64,000 nucleotides of DNA, taken from an uncultured Bacteroidota bacterium (GTDB lineage: Bacteria > Bacteroidota > Bacteroidia > Chitinophagales > Saprospiraceae). This document shows, piece by piece, positions 36,540 through 45,548 of this stretch. A program made the position numbers and the translations under genes. Numbering within the stretch: position 1 is the first letter of the stretch; the number at the start of each line of letters is the position of its first letter. Where the stretch lies: positions 60,674-124,673 of the forward strand of contig CALMSX010000074.1 in NCBI GenBank assembly GCA_937872515.1, written 5' to 3'. A model generated the notes under the pieces. The model was not told the DNA's origin. It did not search any database and worked only from the letters and a program-made list of their open reading frames with translations.

Positions 36540-37113
36540 GGCTTTCATCGCGATGCAAAATTTTTCCGTAATATTTTGTGAACACCCGAGCCCAAAGCAA
36601 GCCGATGAGGATGCCCAAAATTGAACCACAAACCACATCCAGTGGAAAGTGAACCCCAACATAAATTTGAGAAATACCTATGATGAGTGCCCACAGTATG
36701 AGGGGGATTCTGATTCTTCTGAATACCCTACCAATCGTTAAGGATAAAAAAACTGCTATGGCAAAATGATTGGTTGCATGGGAGGATGTAAAACTATAGC
36801 CACTGCCACACCTGATTCTGACAACAGGTTGTTCGATTGCCAAATTGCGACAAGGGCGTTCTCTTTTTACTGTTTTTTTAATCAATTGACTGCTTACCGA
36901 ATCAGAGGTGCCAAATGTTAAGAAACAAAACAATACCAGCCAATAGGCATTTTTTCCATAGTTGTAAATAAAAAAAGCAATAATGTAGGAATAAAGTGGA
37001 AACCAAATCCACTCATTTCTCATCCACTTTAGAACTACATCAAAAAAAGGGTTGGACCAACCTGAATTGATCCAATGAAAAATCTGATAATCGGCATTTA
37101 GTATTAAATCCAT
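36526..37113 (-). CDS. PAP2-family membrane phosphatase
   Basis: 195 residues with five or six membrane helices. Motif 1 is K79x6R86P87; motif 2 is SSH (110-112, usually PSGH); motif 3 is Ser148, Gln149, His155 and Asp159, where Arg is usual at 149. Acts on lipid phosphates such as phosphatidate or undecaprenyl diphosphate in the inner membrane; which one is not readable. It lies 20 bases after the secreted hypothetical gene and overlaps the HEAT-like gene. Confidence 0.88.
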   Translation of the reverse strand: MDLILNADYQIFHWINSGWSNPFFDVVLKWMRNEWIWFPLYSYIIAFFIYNYGKNAYWLVLFCFLTFGTSDSVSSQLIKKTVKRERPCRNLAIEQPVVRIRCGSGYSFTSSHATNHFAIAVFLSLTIGRVFRRIRIPLILWALIIGISQIYVGVHFPLDVVCGSILGILIGLLWARVFTKYYGKILHRDESHELT

Positions 37114-37133
37114 ATGGTAAAGCAGTAACTTGT

Positions 37134-37844
37134 TTAATTGTTACACTCTTTGGCATGTGTGAAAACGTGTCTTGAGAAATCTTCCCAATCCATGTTTTTG
37201 GGAAATGCTTTTTTTAATGCTTCACATTCTCCATAAAGGGCTGGATATTTTTCTTTATAGTGCTTTTTCTCCAGTTTAAAAGCCACAGCATCCCCATTTT
37301 TAACATAATAGGATTTGGCAATGCCCCCAGCCACAGTGAAGCCACCAATACCTACAGAAGCTGTTTCACTGGCCTGAGGGTCAAAATATACTTTGATTTT
37401 TTCAGCATATCCCGGGTTGACCAATTGCAACAATAGGGATAGTTGTTTGTCTTTAATTTTGACCTCTGCATATTCAAAAAGGGCATAACCTTGTTTGATA
37501 TGAGCCATGTTGACAGACTTATCATCATCCCATTTGGTGATGTCGTATGATTTGTCCATACCGCCAGCAAACTTATCCCACTTGGTAGGCGCTATATACA
37601 TATGATGTAATTGCTGGGGTAAAAATTCGCGCTTTTTACCGGTAGAGTCTTTAATTACAATTTTTTCGATTAAACCTTTTTTTCTGTCAATATCGTCAAT
37701 AAAACCAATTACCTCAGATCCATCGGTAAGGGTTAGGTAACTTTTTTCTTTTTTGGAAAAAGTAAAATTTCCATCTAAAAAATCCTGGGAAAAGACAGCA
37801 GTGGACATAGCCAATCCCAAAATCAAAGCGGTCAATGTTTTCAT
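37134..37844 (-). CDS. Secreted protein of unknown function
   Basis: 236 residues with a signal peptide (about 1-19, ending STAVFSQ). The mature part has a beta-rich N-terminal piece (SYLTLTDGSEVIGFIDD, EFLPQQLHHMYIAP) and a Lys/Glu-rich C-terminal half with three cysteines. No domain recognised. First gene of a short operon with PAP2 and the HEAT-like gene, with a -7 element (TAACTTTG) 37 bases upstream. Location: periplasm or outer membrane. Confidence 0.65.
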   Translation of the reverse strand: MKTLTALILGLAMSTAVFSQDFLDGNFTFSKKEKSYLTLTDGSEVIGFIDDIDRKKGLIEKIVIKDSTGKKREFLPQQLHHMYIAPTKWDKFAGGMDKSYDITKWDDDKSVNMAHIKQGYALFEYAEVKIKDKQLSLLLQLVNPGYAEKIKVYFDPQASETASVGIGGFTVAGGIAKSYYVKNGDAVAFKLEKKHYKEKYPALYGECEALKKAFPKNMDWEDFSRHVFTHAKECNN

Positions 37845-37880
37845 GTTGTTTAAATATTATTGTTTTGATTAATTATGACA

Positions 37881-37888
37881 CAAAGTTA
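37881..37888 (-). promoter_or_regulatory. -7 element (TAACTTTG) of the secreted-hypothetical operon
   Basis: TAACTTTG fits TAnnTTTG and predicts a start near 37875 and a leader of about 30 bases. A TTG lies 25 bases upstream, slightly beyond the usual spacing. Confidence 0.45.
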
Positions 37889-37989
37889 CAATATTCCCAA
37901 CTTATAAAAACGCCAAGTTCCAAGGCATCTTATGCAAATATGAATAAAGTTATTTCAAGAAAAACCGTTTAAAATTCGGTAATAGGCCT

Positions 37990-37997
37990 TATATTTG
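37990..37997 (+). promoter_or_regulatory. -7 element (TATATTTG) of lysA
   Basis: TATATTTG fits TAnnTTTG. Predicted start near 38003, with a leader of about 23 bases before ATG 38026. The -33 half is not recognisable (only a TTT). It diverges from the 37881-37888 element. Confidence 0.5.
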
Positions 37998-38025
37998 CAT
38001 TTTAACAAAATAATATTATTGTATT

Positions 38026-39261
38026 ATGAAATTAGAGAATGGCAGATACCTTCTTTCAGGCAATGTAGACCCACTGACCCTGGTTGAAAAATATGGGGCA
38101 CCTTTGTATGTTTACGAAGCAGAAACCATTAAAGCCAAATATCAAAAAATGGTCAATGCATTCAATGTACCACGATTCAAGGTAAACTATGCATGCAAAG
38201 CTTTGACCAACATCTCTATTCTCAAATACATTAAATCGCTTGGAGCAGGATTGGATACTGTTTCCATCCAGGAAGTGCGTTTGGGACTCATTGCCGGTTT
38301 TGCACCCAAGGATATCATTTATACCCCCAATTGTGTGGGCATTGAAGAAATCAAAGATGCGGTAGAACTTGGTGTGCGAATTAATCTTGACAATTTGTCG
38401 ATCCTCGAACAGTTTGGTACTTTATACCATGACACCTATCCTGTTTGCATCCGTCTAAATCCACACATAATGGCGGGGGGAAATGATAAAATATCGGTAG
38501 GACATATTGATTCTAAATTTGGCATTTCTATCCACCAACTGCCTTTGGTTCAACGCATCGTTAAAGCTACAGGATTGCAGGTAGAGGGTCTGCACATGCA
38601 TACCGGTAGTGACATTCTTGATTCAGAAGTATTTCTGCTGGGTGCAGAAATCATGCTAACAGCTGCCACATCATTTGAGAACCTCGACTATATAGACTTT
38701 GGCTCCGGCTTTAAAGTACCCTACAAAGATGATGGCATTCAAACCGATATCGAAGATTTGGGTGAAAAAATTTCAGAACGAATAAATGCCTTTAGCCAGG
38801 ACTATGGGAAAGAAGTAATGTTAATGTTCGAACCCGGTAAATACCTGGTCAGCGAAGCAGGTTACTTTTTGGTAAAGGTGAATGTTGTCAAACAAACAAC
38901 CAGTACTGTTTTTGCAGGAGTTGATTCTGGATTAAATCATCTCATCAGACCCATGTTTTATAACGCTTACCACAAAATAGTGAACCTATCAAAAACCAGT
39001 GGCAGAGAACGAATTTACAATGTAGTAGGATATATTTGTGAAACGGACACCTTTGGTTCTGAAAGAAGACTCTATGAAGTTAATGAAGGAGACATTCTGG
39101 CCTTTTACAACGCAGGTGCGTATTGTTATGCCATGGCATCGAATTATAACTCAAGGTACAGGCCTGCCGAAGTTATGTTGATTGAAGGCAAAGACCATCT
39201 CATCCGTAAAAGAGAAACTTTAGATGATTTATTAAGAAATCAAATTGACATTCAATTTTAA
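38026..39261 (+). CDS. lysA: Diaminopimelate decarboxylase
   Basis: PLP enzyme making lysine from meso-diaminopimelate, the last step of lysine synthesis. 411 residues. The PLP lysine is Lys58 in NYACKALTN. HIDSKFGI and HMHTGSDI line the cofactor. GSGFKVPY binds the PLP phosphate. The C-terminal barrel has CETDTFG with the catalytic Cys and NAGAYCYAMASNYN. A histidine-phosphatase lipoprotein gene follows after 11 bases. Confidence 0.95.
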   Translation: MKLENGRYLLSGNVDPLTLVEKYGAPLYVYEAETIKAKYQKMVNAFNVPRFKVNYACKALTNISILKYIKSLGAGLDTVSIQEVRLGLIAGFAPKDIIYTPNCVGIEEIKDAVELGVRINLDNLSILEQFGTLYHDTYPVCIRLNPHIMAGGNDKISVGHIDSKFGISIHQLPLVQRIVKATGLQVEGLHMHTGSDILDSEVFLLGAEIMLTAATSFENLDYIDFGSGFKVPYKDDGIQTDIEDLGEKISERINAFSQDYGKEVMLMFEPGKYLVSEAGYFLVKVNVVKQTTSTVFAGVDSGLNHLIRPMFYNAYHKIVNLSKTSGRERIYNVVGYICETDTFGSERRLYEVNEGDILAFYNAGAYCYAMASNYNSRYRPAEVMLIEGKDHLIRKRETLDDLLRNQIDIQF

Positions 39262-39272
39262 TTTTCACTACC

Positions 39273-39866
39273 ATGCAAAAACACCTCCTACCCTACTTTG
39301 CCATTTTGATGATTGTACTTCTTACTGCTTCCTGCGCAGACAAGGAACCAAAATCAAACACCAAAGTATCCTTTATCAAAAAAGACATCGTCCATTTAGA
39401 AGATGGAAGTGAAATAAAATTGGGTGACAGCCTGCTCAAAGTGTATTACCTTATCCGACATGCAGAAAAAGATACTCAAAAGACAGATCCTATTCTCAGC
39501 GAAGCTGGCATCAAAAGAGCAGAACGATTAACAGAAATCATGCGTCAGAGCTGGTTAGATGCTGTATACACAACGCTTACCTCCAGAACCATGTTGACGG
39601 TTGACAGTATTACTCAATACAAAGGGCTATCCAACAACATTTACACCAATGACAATATGAAAGAAACCTTTACTGAGGTTATGAACTCACCATCTGTCAA
39701 CAGAATACTGATTGTTGGACATTCCAATACCATTCCACCATTGGCCAACTTTTTATATGGAAAAACCCATTTTAACAAAACCATTGACGATAAGACGTAT
39801 GACAACTTCATCATCGTAGTTCAGCAAAGAGACAGCACCAAAAAAGTGTATGAACTAAAATACTAA
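39273..39866 (+). CDS. Histidine phosphatase family lipoprotein
   Basis: 197 residues. A lipoprotein signal ends at Cys21 (LLTASC). The phosphoglycerate-mutase-like core has the catalytic LIRHAEK (Arg62, His63), SRTMLTV and the second histidine in IVGHSNT. It should act in the periplasm or at the outer membrane on a small phosphate ester; the substrate is not readable. Its stop shares four bases (CTAA) with the stop of the convergent ggt gene. Confidence 0.85.
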   Translation: MQKHLLPYFAILMIVLLTASCADKEPKSNTKVSFIKKDIVHLEDGSEIKLGDSLLKVYYLIRHAEKDTQKTDPILSEAGIKRAERLTEIMRQSWLDAVYTTLTSRTMLTVDSITQYKGLSNNIYTNDNMKETFTEVMNSPSVNRILIVGHSNTIPPLANFLYGKTHFNKTIDDKTYDNFIIVVQQRDSTKKVYELKY

Positions 39867-41557
39867 TAACCCGCAGCGTGGTCATCTCCCCTTGGATCCG
39901 CGCCTCCCTGCAGTCTTCCATCTGGTGTAACAAGGATGGCTTCTACCCTTCCATATTGTTTTCTGAACTTAAAAGCATGGCCTTTTGATTTGAGCTGGGC
40001 AACCACAGTATCTGACAATCCCCCTTTTTCTACCTGAATAGAATCCGGCAGCCATTGGTGGTGAAACCTGGGTTGGGCAACGGCAGCAGCAGCATCCATC
40101 TGAAAATCCAGGATATTGACAATGGTTTGAAACACACTGGTAATAATGGTTGACCCACCGGGCGTCCCTACAACCAATTTTAATTTGCCATCTTTTTCTA
40201 CAATGGTGGGTGTCATAGATGAGAGCATTCTTTTTCCAGGTTCTATTTTATTGGCTTCGGCACCGATCAGACCATATAGGTTTGCCACTCCTGGTTTGAT
40301 GGAAAAATCATCCATTTCATTGTTTAAAATAAAACCAGCTCCTTTTACCACCACCGATGAACCATAGCCCCCATTGAGTGTAGTAGTCACCGCTACCGCA
40401 TTGCCATGTTTATCTACAATACTCAAATGAGTGGTTTGATCTGATTCTTTGGGTTGGCCCGCATCCAATTTGGATGATCTACCCGCCTGAACAGGATCAA
40501 AATCTTTCATCCTCATGGCAATATAATTCGAATCTGTGAGGCCCTCTACAGGCACCTGATAAAAATCACCATCCCCCAAGTGACGCGCTCTATCTGCATA
40601 AACCCTTCTTTCAGCTTCCACCATCAAGTGAATAATAGAAACACTCTGAAAGCCCATTTTTCTGAGATCAAAGGGCTCAACAGATTCCAGCAATTGGATC
40701 AAAGCCACCCCACCGCTCGAGGGTGGCGGCATAAGGTGCACCTTATATCCTCTGTACATTGTAGAAAGCGGAGTTCTCCATTTTGCCTGGTAGTTGGCCA
40801 GATCTTCACTGCTGATAATACCTCCACCCCTTTTCATTTCCTCTACAATGTAACGGGCCGTTTCTCCTTTATAAAAACCATCTTTTCCGAGGTCCCTGAT
40901 TCTTTCAAGGGTTTTGGCTAAATCTGCCTGAATCAACAAATCTCCTTCCTTCCACTCTTTATCCGTAAAAACGGTTGGCTCTTTGTTCACTTTCAGAAAC
41001 AACTCGCGATTGTTATTCAAACCCTCGGCCTCCTTTGCTGTAAGTACTACCCCCTTACTTGCTAACAGGATAGCAGGTTCCACCAGCTTTTTCCAGTCTT
41101 TCAGCTGGCTGTATTTTTGAAATGCTTCATAGAGGCCTGCCACTGTGCCGGGTATCCCGCAGGCAAGATGACCATGCTGGCTAAGGTCCGTAACCGCATT
41201 ACCTTTTGCATCAAGGTACATATCTTTGGTTGATCGTGATGGGGCCGTTTCGCGATAATCCAGCGCTGCTACCTGGCCTCCGGCATCTCTGTAAAGCATA
41301 AAGCCACCACCACCGAGATTTCCGGCAACAGGAAAACAAACTGCCAGTGCAAATTGAACTGCGATTGAAGCATCCACTGCATTGCCTCCAGCCTTTAAAA
41401 TCTCGACCCCAATGTCGGTAGCCACGGGATGCGCTGTTACAACCATGCCATTATTTTCAACAACCGATTTAACCGGAGAGTGCTTGCCTGGCTCAGGGTT
41501 TTGTTTACATGAGATAAGAAGCGATAAAATGATACATAAAACCAGTGACCTGTTCAT
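39863..41557 (-). CDS. ggt: Gamma-glutamyltransferase (Ntn hydrolase)
   Basis: Cleaves or transfers the gamma-glutamyl group of glutathione and related peptides in the periplasm. 564 residues, a normal length. A lipoprotein-type signal ends at Cys17 (LLISC). The self-cleavage and nucleophile site is Thr375 in SDQTTHLSIVD. The glutamate-binding motif GNLGGGGFM and the SSMTPTIV segment are present. The proenzyme should split into large (about 18-374) and small (375-564) subunits. Confidence 0.94.
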   Translation of the reverse strand: MNRSLVLCIILSLLISCKQNPEPGKHSPVKSVVENNGMVVTAHPVATDIGVEILKAGGNAVDASIAVQFALAVCFPVAGNLGGGGFMLYRDAGGQVAALDYRETAPSRSTKDMYLDAKGNAVTDLSQHGHLACGIPGTVAGLYEAFQKYSQLKDWKKLVEPAILLASKGVVLTAKEAEGLNNNRELFLKVNKEPTVFTDKEWKEGDLLIQADLAKTLERIRDLGKDGFYKGETARYIVEEMKRGGGIISSEDLANYQAKWRTPLSTMYRGYKVHLMPPPSSGGVALIQLLESVEPFDLRKMGFQSVSIIHLMVEAERRVYADRARHLGDGDFYQVPVEGLTDSNYIAMRMKDFDPVQAGRSSKLDAGQPKESDQTTHLSIVDKHGNAVAVTTTLNGGYGSSVVVKGAGFILNNEMDDFSIKPGVANLYGLIGAEANKIEPGKRMLSSMTPTIVEKDGKLKLVVGTPGGSTIITSVFQTIVNILDFQMDAAAAVAQPRFHHQWLPDSIQVEKGGLSDTVVAQLKSKGHAFKFRKQYGRVEAILVTPDGRLQGGADPRGDDHAAGY

Positions 41558-41570
41558 TGCTCTTTTGCTC

Positions 41571-41598
41571 CAAATATAAGCAAAGACCCTAAAAACAA
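41571..41598 (-). promoter_or_regulatory. Two-part promoter of ggt
   Basis: On the minus strand TTG (41598-41596), 17 bases, then TATATTTG (41578-41571). Both halves match the Bacteroidota consensus. The start is predicted near 41565, leaving an 8-base leader. Confidence 0.65.
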
Positions 41599-41624
41599 GT
41601 TAGCTTAACATAAAAACCGACTCC

Positions 41625-42437
41625 TTAAATGTCTCTTTTCATAAACAACCACCATGACAATGACATAAAAATGGCGATAAACAGAATGGAACCGCCCAAG
41701 GCCTCTGTCTGAGAAAGTAAAATTTTGAATCCCCATTCCTTTTCAATCCACACATCAGGCAATTTAAAAAATGGATTGGGCATCAAATCTTCGATCACAT
41801 TCATGGGATAAAAAAGTGATGATCTGTTTCTGAAATAATTTAGGTGGATTGCCCTGATGATGGGCTCAAGGAACATGATATAGGAAAAATAGGTCAGAAT
41901 GGCCAGGGTTCCCTTGCGGATCCAGGTGGCAATAAAAAAGGCAAAGCTGAGATATCCCAGACACATCACAAAAAACCGGATTATGGCATTGTTGTTGTCC
42001 CAAATTATTTCAAAATCATAACCATCTGTGTGGGTAACTCCCAACACGATGGAGGAAACTACATACATTAATGTTGCTACCAGAGCCATTAAAATCAAAA
42101 CACTCAATTTAGAGAACCAATATTCTTTGCGGGTCATTCCATTGATAATGGCTTGCCTTTGTGTTCGATTTGAAACCTCAGAAGTCACCATGTACACCAT
42201 CATAAAGCCCAGGCAAAAACTTACCAGCCAATTTCCGGCATATCCCTGGTAATCCCACACTGTAGGAAATTCATAAAACACAATGCTGCTGGGCAAGGGT
42301 GGAGGAACGTTGCTAAATACTTTTTTTCCAGTTAAAATGATAAAGGGAAATAAGACAACAAAAAGTGCGCTTAGCACAATGACCACGCTATTTTTTCTGA
42401 ACTTTAACCATTCCAGGGTAATCAATTCCTTCATCAT
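41625..42437 (-). CDS. ABC-2 type transporter permease
   Basis: 270 residues with six predicted membrane helices (first about 17-36, later ones including VSFCLGFMMVYMVTS and AILTYFSYIMFLEP) and the ABC-2 layout. It overlaps the ATPase gene by four bases and forms a two-gene exporter with it. The substrate could be a lipid, peptide or drug. No regulator gene is adjacent. Confidence 0.88.
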   Translation of the reverse strand: MMKELITLEWLKFRKNSVVIVLSALFVVLFPFIILTGKKVFSNVPPPLPSSIVFYEFPTVWDYQGYAGNWLVSFCLGFMMVYMVTSEVSNRTQRQAIINGMTRKEYWFSKLSVLILMALVATLMYVVSSIVLGVTHTDGYDFEIIWDNNNAIIRFFVMCLGYLSFAFFIATWIRKGTLAILTYFSYIMFLEPIIRAIHLNYFRNRSSLFYPMNVIEDLMPNPFFKLPDVWIEKEWGFKILLSQTEALGGSILFIAIFMSLSWWLFMKRDI

Positions 42438-43336
42438 TTTACAGAATTTTGTTTGCGAGTTATTTCAAGAAATTCTTCTTCTAGTCTTTGTTTTCGGAGC
42501 ACCAGGTGGTTGACATAAATGTTTTTTTCAGCCAGCAATCGATTTATTTTGGAGGCTGACATTGAGGCATCAACTGTACACTCCAGAAATTTGGGTCGGG
42601 CAGCACTGATGGTAACACCCTCCATCTCATTTAAGGCTTGCGACAAGGCGATCAAATCATCGCTACCTATTTCTCCTAACAAATTATCATTGAGCATGGC
42701 ACCAACCGGCCCGGAGGCAAGTAAGACACCATTTTTCATGATACCTACATGAGAGCAAATTTTTTCGACCTCATCCAAAATGTGGCTGGCCATAATCACG
42801 GTCTTGCCGGTATCGGCAATTCTTTTAAGTATTTGTCTCACCTCAGCAATGCCTTGAGGATCTAAACCATTGGTGGGTTCATCAAAAATCAAAACATCAG
42901 GGTCTCCAATTTGGGTAGCCGCTATTGCCAATCGCTGTTTCATTCCCAAAGAATACGAGGAGAATTTGCTGTCTTTCCTGTGGTGCAAATCTACCAATTT
43001 CAATAGGTCATCGTAATTGGTGTCCTCCACTCCTTTGATCAATGATACTATTTTAAGATTATCAATGGCATTGAGGTAAGGATAAAAATTAGGTGTTTCC
43101 AATATTGCCCCGATTCGGGTTCTATGCTTTTCCCCGTACTGATTCTCAAACCAGGTGAAGTTACCGGCATCGTACTGCAAGATCCCCAAGATGATACCCA
43201 GGGTTGTGGTTTTACCGCTGCCATTGGGTCCCAAAAGCCCAAAGACCATACCCTGGTGAATATTGAGGTTTAGATCATTGACAGCCTTTATTTTGCCATA
43301 ACTCTTGTGCAAGTGACTCGTTTGAAGAACTTCCAT
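42434..43336 (-). CDS. ABC transporter ATP-binding protein, BcrA/CcmA-like exporter
   Basis: 300 residues. Walker A GPNGSGKTTTLG, signature YSLGMKQRLAIA, Walker B VLIFDEPTNGLDP and H-loop MASHILDE. The C-terminal 90 residues form the extension typical of drug-export ATPases. It drives the adjacent ABC-2 permease. A perfect 12-base palindrome (CGATTAAAATCG, 43372-43383) lies upstream. Confidence 0.92.
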   Translation of the reverse strand: MEVLQTSHLHKSYGKIKAVNDLNLNIHQGMVFGLLGPNGSGKTTTLGIILGILQYDAGNFTWFENQYGEKHRTRIGAILETPNFYPYLNAIDNLKIVSLIKGVEDTNYDDLLKLVDLHHRKDSKFSSYSLGMKQRLAIAATQIGDPDVLIFDEPTNGLDPQGIAEVRQILKRIADTGKTVIMASHILDEVEKICSHVGIMKNGVLLASGPVGAMLNDNLLGEIGSDDLIALSQALNEMEGVTISAARPKFLECTVDASMSASKINRLLAEKNIYVNHLVLRKQRLEEEFLEITRKQNSVK

Positions 43337-43470
43337 GGTTATTCGTAGTTTGTGAAAAATAAAATTTGAAACGATTAAAATCGCTTCTCTAAGATAAAAT
43401 TAACAAATAGAAAGGGGTGTCACACAAATTATCGATGATTCAGGCAAAAAACAAGATGGAAATAATGTTT

Positions 43471-44301
43471 TTAACCTTCAACAAATAAAGGTTGTGTGAT
43501 TTTGGTTGATATGCCAATGGAGGAAAGTTGCTGGAACATGAGATCAACCCCTTTTCTACCCTGCTCTCCTAAATCAACAGATAATGAGTTGACATACAAA
43601 GCAATATGTGCATTCACTACGGCTTCTTCCATCTCTTGGGCATGTTGTTGTACAAATGTTTTGCTTACTTCAGGATTTCGAAACGCATACGATACACTTT
43701 CGGCGATCAGTTGATTGACCCCTACTTTAACCTCTTCCGGCAAACTTCTTTTTACAACAATTCCACCCAAAGGAATGGGGGTTTGCGTTTGTTCTTCCCA
43801 ATACTGGCCCAAATCTTTGATCAGGTGCAGTCCTTTTTCCTTATATGTAAACCGACTTTCATGGATGATGAGGCCGGCATCAAATTTCCCGGATGCCACT
43901 GCCCCTTCTATTTCAGAAAACAAGATTGCAGTTTTGTGCACTAGAAAGGGATATGCTTTGGTGAGTAAAAAATTGGCTGTTGTGTGAATGCCCGGTATGG
44001 CAATTTTGCTCTGCTCAGTTAATTTTATTTGCGGGTCATGACTCACCAAGAGAGGGCCACAATTATGTCCGAGAGCACCACCACTCCTTAGCATTTGATA
44101 GTTCTCAGACATTTGGGTAAAAGCAAAATAACTCAACTTGGTGACATCAAACCTCCCCTCCAGGGCAGCCCGATTGAGCTGCTCCACATCCAACATATGG
44201 AAATCAAATTGCAGGTCGCCCAAATCCAATCGATGATTATAAATGGCATCAAAAATAAATGTATCGTTTGGACAGGGTGAAATCCCAATGGAGAGTTTCA
44301 T
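43471..44301 (-). CDS. mqnD: 1,4-dihydroxy-6-naphthoate synthase (futalosine menaquinone pathway)
   Basis: 276 residues. The N-terminal SIGISPCPNDTFIFDA is the MqnD signature (MqnA differs here). Other landmarks are DVTKLSYFAF and GALGHNCGPLLVS. Converts cyclic dehypoxanthinyl futalosine to dihydroxynaphthoate for menaquinone. Its ATG shares the A of the DUF4350 stop (TAATG), so it appears to be translated with the membrane operon upstream. Other mqn genes are not in the window. Confidence 0.9.
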   Translation of the reverse strand: MKLSIGISPCPNDTFIFDAIYNHRLDLGDLQFDFHMLDVEQLNRAALEGRFDVTKLSYFAFTQMSENYQMLRSGGALGHNCGPLLVSHDPQIKLTEQSKIAIPGIHTTANFLLTKAYPFLVHKTAILFSEIEGAVASGKFDAGLIIHESRFTYKEKGLHLIKDLGQYWEEQTQTPIPLGGIVVKRSLPEEVKVGVNQLIAESVSYAFRNPEVSKTFVQQHAQEMEEAVVNAHIALYVNSLSVDLGEQGRKGVDLMFQQLSSIGISTKITQPLFVEG

Positions 44302-45548
44302 TATTTCAGTTTGGAATTATAAACAAATTCATTTACCAGTTGGTTGGCCGCAGATAAAAAGCCAAAAGAAACCTGGCTTCCTTTTGCATAATTTATGGCG
44401 ATGTGTGCCAGTCTTTTCAATTTTTCAGCATCATAACCAGAAACACTGCACAGCAATTGCATAGATTCATCACTCCAATCAAAATCTCTGATGCCATATC
44501 GTTGGTGAATATGGATTAAAAACATCCTGAGCTTTTTTTCGAGGATGGCCTTGTTGTCATTTCCGGATAAATACACGGAGGCAATCAATCGAATAAAATT
44601 TACCGACTCATTGCCAGGGGCCCTCCAAACAGGAATGGCCCTCATTTTTCTCTTTATCAGTAAAATGAAATACAATAAAATGCCAGAAAAAAGAAGCCAA
44701 TAAGCCCACCGCAATAAATCATGCTTTAAAATTTCTACTATAGGGCTCTTTTGATCTTCTGCTAAAACTGATCCGGAAAAGTCACCATCGGGCTGTGAGC
44801 TCATTGACCTTTTGATAAAATGGATGTCCCAAATTACCGGTTTGTCTTGGATCATGGCGAGCAAATTATTGGCATGATCTCTATGGCCATTGAGTAGACC
44901 AAAATTAGAAAAAGCATATGGCTGGCTGTGCAGTATCCACATACCCTTGCCAATGAAAATGCGCATCGCGGTAGCATTGCCAGTAGGGTTAAACACCATC
45001 AGGGTATCACGCGAATAAAACAATGAATCTGGATTTTCTTCATCAATGTAGTTTGTCACTAAAAAACTATTTGGCAACTCTGGTGATTGGCAGGGAAAAC
45101 AAACTTGGGTATCGAGGCTTTTTGATTTTGAAATAAAACAGGTTCTGGCAGTTGAATCCAACCTTGAGGTATGATAATCCCATTTCAGTTGGAGTAAATC
45201 ACTGACAGCGTAACTAATCGATGTTGTTGACAAAAGAATGACTCCTCCTTTTTCAACATATTGAATCAATTGGGCCATTTCACCTTCGTTGGGTTCAAAC
45301 CTATCGTTGATAAACAAAAGATTTGCACCGGCAGAATCCGCCTTTGAGGTCAAAGAATCAATGTCAATATTTTCAATGGATAACCGACCTCGGGCAGCCA
45401 TGGCATTTTTAAGAATGTGGGTACCATATGGTATTTTATCCTCAGGGTGGAAACTGGGAATCCAATTTTCAGATACCGGATAAAAAAACCATACCAGGAA
45501 CCCTATTGCCAGATAAATAGCATAAACCGATACCCTATTCCACCTCAT
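44301..45548 (-). CDS. DUF4350-type membrane protein
   Basis: 415 residues from the preferred ATG. One N-terminal membrane helix (about 8-25) is followed by an extracytoplasmic GATase-like/DUF4350 region (KIPYGTHILKNAMA, NLLFINDRF, YVEKGGVILLSTT), a second helix (WAYWLLFSGILLYFILLI) and a cytoplasmic tail. ATG 45548 overlaps the DUF4129 stop by 14 bases, as at the other junctions of this operon; an ATG at 45584 is possible. Function is unknown. The family commonly occurs with DUF4129, SpoIIM, MoxR and DUF58 proteins. Confidence 0.8.
   Translation of the reverse strand: MRWNRVSVYAIYLAIGFLVWFFYPVSENWIPSFHPEDKIPYGTHILKNAMAARGRLSIENIDIDSLTSKADSAGANLLFINDRFEPNEGEMAQLIQYVEKGGVILLSTTSISYAVSDLLQLKWDYHTSRLDSTARTCFISKSKSLDTQVCFPCQSPELPNSFLVTNYIDEENPDSLFYSRDTLMVFNPTGNATAMRIFIGKGMWILHSQPYAFSNFGLLNGHRDHANNLLAMIQDKPVIWDIHFIKRSMSSQPDGDFSGSVLAEDQKSPIVEILKHDLLRWAYWLLFSGILLYFILLIKRKMRAIPVWRAPGNESVNFIRLIASVYLSGNDNKAILEKKLRMFLIHIHQRYGIRDFDWSDESMQLLCSVSGYDAEKLKRLAHIAINYAKGSQVSFGFLSAANQLVNEFVYNSKLK

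Noticed and set aside
36540..36662. Longer N-terminus for the HEAT-like protein
   Set aside because: It reads through the PAP2 gene in another frame and gives a Trp/Phe/Cys-rich stretch with no homology to helical repeats.
43372..43383. Palindrome CGATTAAAATCG upstream of the ABC exporter as a regulator site
   Set aside because: It is short and AT-rich, no regulator gene is adjacent, and no second copy was seen.
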